Shown here one piece after another: positions 26,990 to 35,697 of a stretch of DNA of 64,000 bases. Within the stretch, counting starts at the first letter, position 1. Each line of letters begins with the position of its first letter. The translations under genes were made by a program, and so were the position numbers. The notes beneath the pieces were generated by a model, which saw only the letters and a program-made list of their open reading frames with translations, searched no databases and was not told the DNA's origin. The DNA comes from Paracoccaceae bacterium (lineage in GTDB: Bacteria; Pseudomonadota; Alphaproteobacteria; Rhodobacterales; Rhodobacteraceae): assembly GCA_028874915.1 (NCBI GenBank), contig JAPPHA010000110.1, forward strand, positions 1-64,000, given 5' to 3'.

Positions 26990-28675
26990 TCAGACCAACA
27001 TACGGTGGCGGTTGGTTTGAATCAACGACCAGCGGATGACGCTCTCGTATTCCAGGATCCGGGACGACAACAGGATTCGGGTGGTTTCGACCGGCGTCCC
27101 GTCTTCGGCGTCGATGATTGTCGCCGGTCTGAGGGACAGCGTGCCGCCACTCTGGTGGAATTCCCAGACACCGCCCGCCACGGTCAGGCGGATCACCTCC
27201 CGGTCGCTGTCGAGTTCTGCCGCGACCGATGGGTCAAGGCAGAAACCGACCTGAAAGCCGTGTCCGGTGGCCGACCGGCGGCCGGTTCGTCGTCGCCGGC
27301 CCTTGCCGTCACCGATGGTATCCGAACTGAGTCGATCCTCGCCCTGAAGTGTGAGACCGTTGTCGAGGAGTTCCAGGCGCCGGGTATGGACGAGCCCGAA
27401 GACGGAGGAATAGCCGTCATGGCTCGCCACGAATGCCCGCGAAAAATGTCCGCGACCGGTATCCGTCGTGATCCATGTCGGCGGATCCGGCCGGATGGGC
27501 ATGGCGTCCCCGGCGGCGGTGCCGGTCCCACCGACGATCCAGAGCGTATTGTGCGCGGCAGGCGAACGAGCCTCCTCGTTCCTCCGGCCATCCGACGTGG
27601 TGTCGGGACCTGCATTGATCAGAATGGGAGACCGGGCGGATGAAAACTCGAAGGCGAGCGTCGATGCGTAGGCCGCGCCGGAAGGGCGAACCGTTGGCCA
27701 GGGACCGCAGTCGATCACCAGGACGGAGACCCCGCTCGCCATTCGGGCGAATCCCATGACGGATTCCGTCCCTGTCGAGTCCGGCGGACCGAGGGCGGCG
27801 ATCGTATGGTCGATGAGTGCGGTTGGACCGGCGTTTCCGCCGTGGAAACGCGGAAGCGTGCCGTCTCCCAGGCGCAGTCCGCGAAGAGTTTTCGCCGCGT
27901 TCGTCATCGAGTCCCCGAAGAGCGGATCCGGATCGACGCCTGCGACGCGCAACGCCTCGGCCGACCAGGAGAGGAGAACCAGGACCTTGGCCAGCCGTTC
28001 GGGATTCCGTTCCGCCATTCCACCGTGAGCATCGATATTGCGATCCACCCAATCGGCGATCAGACGGGCCGTTCGAATCGCCACCGACGGGCGCAGCCCG
28101 TTCGCGGCGATTCCATGGGCCAGACCGGTCAAGGCCTCCAGTTTCGGGAGACCGGACGGTGCGGTTTCCGCTCGCCAGGTCAGAAAGCGGATCTGCCGGG
28201 TCAATGATGTTTCCAGCCGGGTGCGGGACTCTGTGTCGAGCCGGGTTCCGAGAAAGGCGTGGTGGTTCAGCCATCGCACCACTCTCCGGCCGGTCAGGGT
28301 GGCCGTCCAGCCCGGTCCCCCGTCCCCGAACCGGTCGATCCACTCGAACGTCCAGTGCTCGGCCAGCGTCCGGGATGCCGGAGACCCTTCGGCCGCGAGG
28401 TCGTCGAGCCAGTCGAAGCCGTGCAAGGACTCCACGGCTCGGGCCGATCGTGGTTCCAGCGCCCAAACCGGGTTTTCCCCAAGATCCATAACGTCGCCGT
28501 CCAGTCGAATTCGGCCATTGATCAGTTCCGTCCCGCGATGCGGGGATCCGACCGGCTTGGCGGCAGGACGGAAACGGTCCGCCGAAATCGGCGGATATCG
28601 GCGGGACTTCCGGACGGCGCGGCGGTCACCAAGGCTTCGCCAATAGTTTTCCAGGAATTCGGTGAGCGATGTCAT
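26990..28675 (-). CDS. Heparinase II/III family protein
   Basis: A protein of about 561 residues resembling heparinase II/III-type polysaccharide lyases. It has the helical N-terminal part (NPVWALEPRSARAVESLHGFDWLDDL, WTFEWIDRFGDGG, RRVVRWLNHHAFLG) and the C-terminal beta-sandwich (GAAYASTLAFEFSSARSPILINAGPDT, SPAAHNTLWI, HDGYSSVFGLVHTRRLELL). The AHNTL histidine is the usual conserved catalytic-site marker. No signal peptide is visible. Genes of this family sit between rsmB and purH in many alphaproteobacteria; the role there is not established, with cell-envelope glycan processing an inference. The ATG MTSLTEFLEN was chosen; an upstream TTG adds 17 residues, and neither has a strong ribosome-binding site. 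Confidence 0.85.
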   Translation of the reverse strand: MTSLTEFLENYWRSLGDRRAVRKSRRYPPISADRFRPAAKPVGSPHRGTELINGRIRLDGDVMDLGENPVWALEPRSARAVESLHGFDWLDDLAAEGSPASRTLAEHWTFEWIDRFGDGGPGWTATLTGRRVVRWLNHHAFLGTRLDTESRTRLETSLTRQIRFLTWRAETAPSGLPKLEALTGLAHGIAANGLRPSVAIRTARLIADWVDRNIDAHGGMAERNPERLAKVLVLLSWSAEALRVAGVDPDPLFGDSMTNAAKTLRGLRLGDGTLPRFHGGNAGPTALIDHTIAALGPPDSTGTESVMGFARMASGVSVLVIDCGPWPTVRPSGAAYASTLAFEFSSARSPILINAGPDTTSDGRRNEEARSPAAHNTLWIVGGTGTAAGDAMPIRPDPPTWITTDTGRGHFSRAFVASHDGYSSVFGLVHTRRLELLDNGLTLQGEDRLSSDTIGDGKGRRRRTGRRSATGHGFQVGFCLDPSVAAELDSDREVIRLTVAGGVWEFHQSGGTLSLRPATIIDAEDGTPVETTRILLSSRILEYESVIRWSLIQTNRHRMLV

Positions 28676-28816
28676 TTTGTGCGGCGATCCAGAGAATTCG
28701 ACATGACGACAATAGGCTGATGCCAACCCATTGTCATTCCGCCTGCCCGGTCCAGAGGACCTGGTGGACGGTACGGCTTGAAGCCGGTCCGTTGGCGCCA
28801 GGCCTCAAGGGAAGAC

Positions 28817-30136
28817 TCAGGAATGTCGGCGGCACCGGGCGATAAAGAAACCATCGACGCCACCCCGATCCTGCCAGTGATCCGGCCGGATTCGCAGGAT
28901 TCCGCAGGCCGGGGACCAGGTCTCGGGGATTCCGTCGATTCCAGGGTCGGGAGCCTCGAGAACCCAGTTCGAGTGCCTCGAAAGAAACGCTGCGAGCTGG
29001 TCCTCGCCCTCGGCGGCGATCAGGGAGCAGGTGGCGAACAGGAGGAGGCCGCCCGGGCGGACCCACGCGGCTGCGCGATCAAGTAGGCGGTCCTGCAGGT
29101 CGATGAGGTCGCGTATTCCCGTTGGCGAAAGGTCGTGTATGAACGGGATCTCCGGGTGACGGCGAATTGTCCCGGTCGCTGTACAGGGCGCATCCAGAAG
29201 AACAGCGTCAAAGGGTGTATTGGGTTCCCAGGTCAGGGCATCGGCGATGATCGTTTCCGACTCCAGTCCGGTGCGCCGGAGGTTGGCGCGCAGTCGGCGC
29301 ATTCGCGTCCTTGACCGGTCAAGTGCGGTCACAACTGCCCCTGCGGCTGCGAGTTGCATGGACTTGCCGCCCGGGGCGGCACAGAGATCAAGGACCCGCG
29401 ATCCGTGGACGGGTCCCAACCAGTGGACCGGGACAGCTGCGGCCGCGTTCTGGACCCACCAGTCGCCGTCGTCGTACCCCGGAAGCGCCGTAATCTGGCC
29501 CGGAAAAAAGAGCCGAAGGCTCCCTGTCGGAAGGATGGCCGCCCCAAGTTGCTGCGACCAGTCCCGGATGCGGCCAGGGTCGCGAAGCGTCAGATCGATC
29601 GGCGGCCGCTTCGCATGAGTGGCCTCGATGGCCGTCACGACCGAATTGCCGAACCGGTCCTGCAGTTCAGCCCGGAGCGATCCGGGAAGCGCGTTCGGAA
29701 GGAGCGTCGAGGCATCCGTAGAGTCCGGGTCCTGCGCGGCTCGTCGTTCCCGTTCGTCCGCGAGTTTCCGTCCGATCGCGTTTACCAGTTTCCGAAGCCC
29801 ACCGGACCGGTTGACGTCCCGGGCGAGTCCCACACCGCTGTGGACTGCGGCATGGGCGGGTGTCCCGTCGATCAGCAGTTCAGCGGCCATCATTTTCAGG
29901 ATCAACGCGATCTCGAGCGGGGGGTCGCGGTCAAGATGTGCGGAAACGGCCGCCGTCAGGGCGTTGTGATGGCGCAACACCGAGTCGGCGAGACGTTGCG
30001 CCCGGGCCGTCTGCCGCGAGTTCAGGTGTCGAAAGATCGGCGCCCAATCTGCCGGCAGCCTGTTCCGGTTCCGAAATACCGTAAGCAGTGCCTGGAGTGC
30101 CGCCCGGCGTTCGGGTTCTCCTGACCGGGCTTTCAT
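28817..30136 (-). CDS. rsmB: RsmB/NOP family 16S rRNA (cytosine-C5) methyltransferase
   Basis: A methyltransferase of about 439 residues that modifies a cytosine in 16S rRNA using S-adenosylmethionine. The N-terminal NusB-like RNA-binding domain spans about residues 10-140 (LADSVLRHHNALTAAV, GTPAHAAVHSGVGLAR). The SAM-binding block is VLDLCAAPGGKSMQLAA, and the two catalytic cysteines are in LDAPCTATGTIRRHP and LFATCSLIAAEGEDQ. The ending GVDGFFIARCRRH is typical of the family. An alternative GTG start lies six codons upstream; neither has a strong site. It heads the rsmB-heparinase-purH run. Confidence 0.93.
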   Translation of the reverse strand: MKARSGEPERRAALQALLTVFRNRNRLPADWAPIFRHLNSRQTARAQRLADSVLRHHNALTAAVSAHLDRDPPLEIALILKMMAAELLIDGTPAHAAVHSGVGLARDVNRSGGLRKLVNAIGRKLADERERRAAQDPDSTDASTLLPNALPGSLRAELQDRFGNSVVTAIEATHAKRPPIDLTLRDPGRIRDWSQQLGAAILPTGSLRLFFPGQITALPGYDDGDWWVQNAAAAVPVHWLGPVHGSRVLDLCAAPGGKSMQLAAAGAVVTALDRSRTRMRRLRANLRRTGLESETIIADALTWEPNTPFDAVLLDAPCTATGTIRRHPEIPFIHDLSPTGIRDLIDLQDRLLDRAAAWVRPGGLLLFATCSLIAAEGEDQLAAFLSRHSNWVLEAPDPGIDGIPETWSPACGILRIRPDHWQDRGGVDGFFIARCRRHS

Positions 30137-30289
30137 GTCAGCGATCCGGACCACGTGTGTCGGTGGATCGCATCCGGGGGGCGGCCATCAACTTACGTGA
30201 AGGCCCTTGGACTCCTTCGCGCGCGAATTCCGAGGTATCACCAATGAACGATGAAAGCATTCCACCCATCACTTTCACGGTTGGATCAA

Positions 30290-31190
30290 ACAATCCTCTC
30301 GTCCGGCGGGAAACAAACCTGGTTTTCTTTGGTTCGGTTTTTCCATGCTGCGAGGTCCGGAAATAGAACCTTGGCGCCTTTTATTGGCGACAAAATTCTG
30401 GACGATTCGACACCCGGTGTCCGGATGTACTCTTCCAGGTCCTGGAGGACCGGCCATACGGAAGAGATTGCCTGGGAGACAGGCATTCCCGTTGTGACTG
30501 CGATTGGGGCACCCATTCAGGACCGCGCTGCCAATCGACCTGCAACCGATGTGCAACATGAAGAGGATGTCGGAATCGTAACCGCCGAACCGATACTCCC
30601 CGAGTGCTGCAGCCTTACCGGCGTTTTCCAGAAAATCCGGTCAATCTCCATAGTTCAGGAGTGCTTCCTGGATAGCAGTACCTTCGAGGCCAAGGAACGA
30701 CTCATGAGCTTCGACGCGTTTTCCGAACGAACCAATACTGCCAGCAAGGCCGAACCCCACTCCCAGGAAGGCGCGCACCGCGCAAGGACTTACCGTAGCA
30801 ACTCTTCCGCGAGCACGTTTATGGCTTCTACGACTTTTCTGGGAGAACCCTTTCCATTGGTTTGCTGGTCGATGCAACCACGGTGCCGCCAATGTCGATG
30901 GGTGCCGCCCGGGTCCTGAGGGTGAAACGATAAAAGCCCGCCGGACAGAACTTTTGCCGCTGGATCCCGAGAAGCCTTTTCGGCTGGCCACGGGCGCCGT
31001 CTTTATGGGCATTTTCGGAAAGCAGGCCAAGTTCCTTCGACCGGGCAACAAGCCGTGTTTCGCTGGCCGGTGTCATGTCCGTGGTTGTGGCGAGATCAAC
31101 CCTGCCTATTCGTTCAAACACAGGCTCGACCGATTCTGCCACCTGCCTGATGCCGGGGAACCGGCTTGTGCTCCCGCCAATCGACAAACG
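30290..31190 (-). pseudogene. Decayed ROK-family transcriptional repressor
   Basis: Four minus-strand fragments in order reconstruct a NagC/XylR-type ROK protein. First, the winged-helix region VFERIGRVDLATTTDMTPAS, ETRLVARSKELGLLSE and GARGQPKRLLGI, running to PIDIGGTVVAST. After two stops and a frameshift comes LGVGFGLAGSIGSFGKRVEAHESFLGLEG, the ROK phosphate-binding region. After another shift come ENAGKAAALGEYRFGGYDSDILFMLHIG and HNGNA, the sugar-domain core whose intact form is ENDANAAALGE and GAxGNAGE. Last, VLQDLEEYIRTPGVE resembles the C-terminal part. The catalytic ENDAN motif and the HxGNAGE zinc motif are mutated. It cannot be functional. It fills most of the long gap upstream of rsmB. 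Confidence 0.84.
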
Positions 31191-31195
31191 CGCTC

Positions 31196-31490
31196 CGGGT
31201 CGAACACCGCATGGATTTCGATCGTTTTCTGGTGTCGCGGGCGTGTTTGCTGACAAACCACGCATTCCTCCGGGCTTGCGAGGCTTGCAGCATTCCGGCC
31301 GTCCCGATCGACGCGTTCGACGGGGTGTTCTCAGACCCGCAGGCACAGTTCCGGGACATGCTGAACTGGCCGGACGGCATTTCGTCGATCCTGCTCCCGG
31401 TTCTGGTTTTCGTCTTGAACCCGGGCCTCACGCAGGCCTCATCGGGGCTCGGCGAACGCAACGGCGAACTGGTAGGGTGCAGACATGTAA
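31196..31490 (+). pseudogene. Remnant of a CaiB/BaiF CoA-transferase C-terminus
   Basis: The frame reads LRACEACSIPAVPIDAFDGVFSDPQAQFRDML and later LGERNGELVGC. Intact CaiB-type enzymes end with ACEAAGIPAGPINxxxxVFxDPQVxARxM and then LGEHTDEVL, with the substrate loop between. Here the loop is garbled (SSILLPVLVFVLNPG), probably by a frameshift, and the first 250 residues of the enzyme are absent. It borders the ROK remnant, so the whole stretch is degenerate. Confidence 0.62.
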
Positions 31491-31634
31491 TCTGAGCACC
31501 GGTTTCCTGGCGAATTTCGGTAGGTCGGGAATGACCTCATTACCTCTGGCCGCACCGGCAGGTTCCATTGAAATCCCCGTGTATCGCCGTTATGTCGGAG
31601 CCGTATCGGTTCTGTCCCGCCGCTGGAGGCGACC

Positions 31635-32402
31635 ATGTTTGACGCGCGCACGGCGACACGTGCCGCGACCGTTTTCACGGCGCTGTGGCTTGCCACACCG
31701 GCTCCTGCCCAGATCGACCCGGTCGAGATCATTGACAAGGTGGACCGGCTGCTCCGTGGAGAGTCCAGCCGTGCGTTGGCGACGATGGAGGTCGTTACCG
31801 GCAACTGGGAGAGGACACTGACCATGGAGGCCTGGTCGCTGGGGACGGATTATTTCCTCGTGCGCCTCCTCCGGCCAAAGAAGGAAGCCGGCACCGCGAC
31901 GCTGAAGTCCGAAAACAACATCTGGAATTACCTTCCGAAGGTTGACCGTACGATAAAGATTCCCGCCTCGATGATGGGTGGCTCCTGGATGGGGTCCCAC
32001 TTCACCAACGACGACCTGGTGAAGCAGAGCCGCCTTGCGGAGGACTATGACATCGACTTGTCGTTCGACGGCCGAGACGCATCCGATGTCCGTGTCTGGG
32101 ACTTCAAGTTGACCCCGAAACCCGATGCGGCTGTCGTCTGGGGGCACGTCGAATACCGGGTGCGTCAGAACGACCTGATGCCGGTTTGGGCGAAGTTTTA
32201 TGATGAGGCGGGTTCGCTCGCACGATCCATGGAATTCGGGGGATTCCGGGAATTCGACGGCAGGCTCCTGCCGAGCGTCATTCACATGCGTCCTGCCGAC
32301 GAACCGGACGAACACACGACGATCCGCTACGAGGAACTGGACTTCGACATCGACATCACCGAACGGTTCTTTTCGCTTCGCAACCTCAAGAAACACCGCT
32401 GA
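31635..32402 (+). CDS. Outer-membrane lipoprotein-sorting protein (LolA-like)
   Basis: A 255-residue periplasmic protein of the LolA-like family (outer membrane lipoprotein-sorting proteins, PF17131 type). A signal peptide occupies about residues 1-25 (ATVFTALWLATPAPAQ). The mature chain shows EIIDKVDRLLRGESSRALATMEV, the aromatic LRPKKEAGTATLKSENNIWNYLPKVDRTIKIPASMMGGSWMGSHFTNDDLVKQS block and IRYEELDFDIDITERFFSLRNLKK, all characteristic. Such proteins probably carry lipids or lipoproteins between membranes. It begins a five-gene operon with two MacB/LolC-like permeases, a LolD-like ATPase and a beta-barrel, so it is likely the periplasmic carrier of that envelope export route. Confidence 0.88.
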   Translation: MFDARTATRAATVFTALWLATPAPAQIDPVEIIDKVDRLLRGESSRALATMEVVTGNWERTLTMEAWSLGTDYFLVRLLRPKKEAGTATLKSENNIWNYLPKVDRTIKIPASMMGGSWMGSHFTNDDLVKQSRLAEDYDIDLSFDGRDASDVRVWDFKLTPKPDAAVVWGHVEYRVRQNDLMPVWAKFYDEAGSLARSMEFGGFREFDGRLLPSVIHMRPADEPDEHTTIRYEELDFDIDITERFFSLRNLKKHR

Positions 32403-32411
32403 CGCGGGGCC

Positions 32412-33674
32412 GTGGCTGCAACAACCTCATGGATCCGGGTCGGATGGCGGAACATTGGCCGCAATCCGAGGCGTACGGCCCTGACGTCAGGTGGCCTCGC
32501 GGTCGGATACTTCGCCGTCGTGTTCATGACGGGATGGACTGGCGGCATCAACGAGGAGCTGATCGAGAACGCGACATCTCTCGTCGGCGGCCAGATCGAG
32601 ATCCACGACGGCGAATACCTGCCGGACAGAAGCCTGTACGATACCATCGGCGGGCGCGACGGCGTGGATGTTGACGCGTTGCTCGCGGCAGTGGATTCCG
32701 ATCCGGGTGTTGCGGCATCGGCCCCCCGTGTCTTCGCGGGCGGTCTCGTGAGTTCCGGCGAATCGACATCCGCCGTCGTGCTCCTCGGTGTCGACGTGGC
32801 GCGCGAGACCCGCGTCAGCCGGTTCCTGAAGCGGCTCAAGGACGGTCGCACGCCAGTTCAGGGAGCATCTGAATTCGTGCTTGGCGCGGAAACCGCGCGT
32901 CAGTTGGCGGTTGAAACCGGTGACGAGGTCGTGCTCGTCGCCCCGGGAGCGGATGGCTCCCTGGCAAACGGTCTCTATACGTTGGCGGGCGTGTTCGAGA
33001 CCGGACTCACGGAACTCGACAACGGACTTGCCGTGATGCCAATCACGGATCTCCAGGAATTCATCGTGCTTCCCGAGAACCGCATCCACGAAATCGCGGT
33101 CGCCGCATTGAAACCGGCGGAGGCCGACGCGACTGCAACGCGGCTGGAGGCGATGCTGGTGGAGTTCGCAACCGGGATCGACGCCGCTCCCTGGACCGAA
33201 CTCCACCCCGCGGTCGTGGACTACGTGGGCCTTTCCGAGAGCGTTCACTGGATCATACTCGCGATCGTCTTCACAATCGCCGTATTCGGCGTAGCGAATA
33301 CCATGCTTCTGGCGACATTCGAGAGACGCAGGGAATTCGCCGTCATGCTGGCGCTCGGAGCGCCGCCACTTGCGATTGCCGGTGCCGTGGTCACCGAGGC
33401 CCTGGCGATCGGAGTCGTCAGCCTCGCCGCCGGCGCCCTCTTCACCTATCCCCTCATGATCTGGTGGCACATCGCGCCGCCCGATCTCAGCTGGCTCTAC
33501 GGCAGCACGACGCTGGCGGGAGTCCTGATCACCCCGAGCCTTCGCATCGCATACGACGTGTCCACCTGGTTTTCGGCGACGGCGGTCCTCCTCCTGACGA
33601 CCGTACTGGCCGCCCTCTACCCGGCCCTCCGTGCGGCGATGATTTCTCCTGCCGACACACTGTCCGGTCTCTGA
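32412..33674 (+). CDS. ABC transporter permease, FtsX/MacB/LolC-like
   Basis: A 420-residue inner-membrane protein with the MacB/LolC plan. One helix near the N-terminus (TALTSGGLAVGYFAVVFMTGW) is followed by a periplasmic domain of about 230 residues and then three helices of the FtsX domain (WIILAIVFTIAVFGVANTMLLATFERRREFAVMLALGAPPLAI, and LLLTTVLAALYPALRAAMISPADTL). The FERRREFAVMLALGA stretch is the ATPase-contacting motif of the family. It starts with GTG ten bases after the LolA-like gene. It pairs with the second permease three bases downstream, as LolC and LolE do. Confidence 0.9.
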   Translation: MAATTSWIRVGWRNIGRNPRRTALTSGGLAVGYFAVVFMTGWTGGINEELIENATSLVGGQIEIHDGEYLPDRSLYDTIGGRDGVDVDALLAAVDSDPGVAASAPRVFAGGLVSSGESTSAVVLLGVDVARETRVSRFLKRLKDGRTPVQGASEFVLGAETARQLAVETGDEVVLVAPGADGSLANGLYTLAGVFETGLTELDNGLAVMPITDLQEFIVLPENRIHEIAVAALKPAEADATATRLEAMLVEFATGIDAAPWTELHPAVVDYVGLSESVHWIILAIVFTIAVFGVANTMLLATFERRREFAVMLALGAPPLAIAGAVVTEALAIGVVSLAAGALFTYPLMIWWHIAPPDLSWLYGSTTLAGVLITPSLRIAYDVSTWFSATAVLLLTTVLAALYPALRAAMISPADTLSGL

Positions 33675-33676
33675 AC

Positions 33677-34978
33677 GTGGCCGGACGATCAACCCTTTAC
33701 CTCCGTGAACCCGCTTGGCGGGTATCCGCAAAGCTGGCCCTTCGCAGCCTCCGTCTGAACGTCCGGCGGACGATCCTCACTGCCGCTGCGATGATACTTG
33801 GCGGGGGTCTGTTGATCTTCGGCTTCAGCCTGACAGACGGAGGGCAGGAAATGTGGATTCGCGAGGCCGCGCGCATGGGAACCGGGCACATTGTCGTCGA
33901 ACGCCCGGAGTTCCGGACCGCGCCCCGGATCGAGAACCGTCTCCCGCGGGAGGTCCACGATGTCGTGACACGGGCGCTTGCGGCGCCGGCAGTGGCGTCA
34001 CGCGTGATGGCCGCCTCTGCCCGGCTAAGTGTCAGTGGGCTTGCAAGCTCGACCGCCGGAGCGCGCCCGGTCAGGATCACGGCGGTCGTCCCGGAAGCCG
34101 AGGCCGGGCTCTCGACACTGGATACAAAAGTGGTCTCGGGCAGATACCTCGGACCGGACGACGACGCACGCGCCGTCATCGGCGAACGTCTTGCCGCGAG
34201 CCTCCGCCTTGAGCCCGGCTCGAAGTTCGTGGTGCAATCCGAAGACGCGACCGGCGAGATTGCCTCGCAACTCCTGCGTGTCGCCGGCATCTTCCGGAGC
34301 GGCGTCTCCGAAGTCGACCAGACAACGGTGCAGGTTCCGCTCCGGACCGCCGATTCCTGGCTCGGGGCTGGTAACGGCGTCACCAACGTCAACGTGGTTC
34401 TCCTGCACAGTTCGATGGTCCCTGAGACCGTGGATGCGCTCGAAGAGGCACTTGCGGCCAACATTCTCGAAGGGGATGTCGCCGTTCTCGACTGGAAAAT
34501 GGCGAACCCGGCACTCGCGTCGGCGATCGCGCTCGATGACTTCAGCGGGTCGATCGTGCGGGTGTTGCTGTTTGCGATCATTGCATTCGGCATCATGAAC
34601 ACGGTTCTGATGTCGGTCCTGCACAGGCACCGGGAATTCGGCATCCTCCAGGCGATCGGAATGTCGCCGGGCCAGACCGGCGTCATCGTCCTCATCGAAG
34701 GCATGGTGCTGACCTTCCTGAGCGGTTTCATCGGGGTGGGACTTGGCTCGTTCCTTACCTGGTACTTTTTCGGCGACGGACTCGATTTCTCCGGAGCCAT
34801 GGACGAAATGACCTTTTCCGGCATTCTGCTGGAGCCGATCATCGTTCCGGAGTTCCGTCTCGGCCGCTACCTGCAGGCGCTCGGATTCATTCTCGTGGTC
34901 GGGACCATCTCATCCATCTACCCCGCCGTCCGGGCGGCGAATATCGACGTTACCGAAGTCCTGAAATTCGATCGATGA
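33677..34978 (+). CDS. ABC transporter permease, FtsX/MacB/LolE-like
   Basis: A 433-residue partner permease with the same topology: an N-terminal helix (TILTAAAMILGGGLLIFGFSL), a large periplasmic domain, then three helices (IVRVLLFAIIAFGIMNTVLMSVLHRHREFGILQAIGMSPGQ, GMVLTFLSGFIGVGLGSFLTWYFF and ALGFILVVGTISSIYPAVRAANIDVTEVLKF). HRHREFGILQAIGMSP is the conserved ATPase-coupling block. The GTG start lies two bases past the previous stop, consistent with coupled translation; a much longer open frame upstream is only overlap. It differs clearly from the first permease, so the transporter is probably a heterodimer. Confidence 0.9.
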   Translation: MAGRSTLYLREPAWRVSAKLALRSLRLNVRRTILTAAAMILGGGLLIFGFSLTDGGQEMWIREAARMGTGHIVVERPEFRTAPRIENRLPREVHDVVTRALAAPAVASRVMAASARLSVSGLASSTAGARPVRITAVVPEAEAGLSTLDTKVVSGRYLGPDDDARAVIGERLAASLRLEPGSKFVVQSEDATGEIASQLLRVAGIFRSGVSEVDQTTVQVPLRTADSWLGAGNGVTNVNVVLLHSSMVPETVDALEEALAANILEGDVAVLDWKMANPALASAIALDDFSGSIVRVLLFAIIAFGIMNTVLMSVLHRHREFGILQAIGMSPGQTGVIVLIEGMVLTFLSGFIGVGLGSFLTWYFFGDGLDFSGAMDEMTFSGILLEPIIVPEFRLGRYLQALGFILVVGTISSIYPAVRAANIDVTEVLKFDR

Positions 34979-35697
34979 CAGCCAAGCCCGAAAATGAAGG
35001 ACACATGAACGCGACGGCGATCCGGACGGAACGCGTCCGCAAGACGTACCGGCAGGCGTCGGAAGAGGTCCATGCTGTCAGGGACGTGAGCATTACCGTC
35101 GAGGCGGGCGAGTTTACCGCTCTTGCCGGCCCATCCGGGTCCGGCAAGACCACGCTCCTCAATCTGGTCGGTGGTCTCACCCGTCCTACGGAGGGCCGCG
35201 TCTGGGTCGCCGGGACGGAGATCAGCCGCGTGGGGCAGCGGAAACTGGCGAAGTTCCGTTTGCAACGCATCGGATTCGTGTTCCAGGCCTACAACCTGCT
35301 TCCGGTGCTCACCGCGTTCGAAAACGCGGAGTTCCCGATGTTGCTCCAGGGAGTGGCGGCGGATGAACGCAGGGACCGCGTGACGGAACTCTTCGAACGC
35401 ACCGGGCTGGCGGGCCTCGAAGACAGACGACCGGGCAAACTCTCGGGTGGCCAGCAGCAGCGCGTCGCAGTCGTGCGCGCAGTCGCCGGCAGCCCCGCGT
35501 TCGTGCTCGCCGACGAACCGACAGCGAATCTCGACTCGGCGGCAAGTGATTCGCTGCTCGATCTCATGGGCGAATTGAACCGTGACCTCGGCGTGACCTT
35601 CGTGTTCGCAACGCACGATGCCAAGGTGATGGACCGCTCGCGCCGACTGGTGAGAATGGTGGACGGCGCAATTGCTTCGGACGAGACCCGTCCGTGA
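34975..35697 (+). CDS. ABC transporter ATP-binding protein, LolD/MacB-like
   Basis: A 240-residue ATPase of the LolD/MacB class. Walker A GPSGSGKTTLLNLVGGL, Q-loop FVFQAYNLLPVLTAFEN, signature KLSGGQQQRVAVVRAV and Walker B FVLADEPTANLD are all intact, with THDAKVMDRSRR after them. YNLLPVLTAFENAEFPM is typical of LolD-type enzymes that serve FtsX-like permeases. The ATG overlaps the stop of the second permease (ATGA). An alternative ATG at 35005 with AAGGA just upstream would remove ten residues. Confidence 0.91.
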   Translation: MTAKPENEGHMNATAIRTERVRKTYRQASEEVHAVRDVSITVEAGEFTALAGPSGSGKTTLLNLVGGLTRPTEGRVWVAGTEISRVGQRKLAKFRLQRIGFVFQAYNLLPVLTAFENAEFPMLLQGVAADERRDRVTELFERTGLAGLEDRRPGKLSGGQQQRVAVVRAVAGSPAFVLADEPTANLDSAASDSLLDLMGELNRDLGVTFVFATHDAKVMDRSRRLVRMVDGAIASDETRP

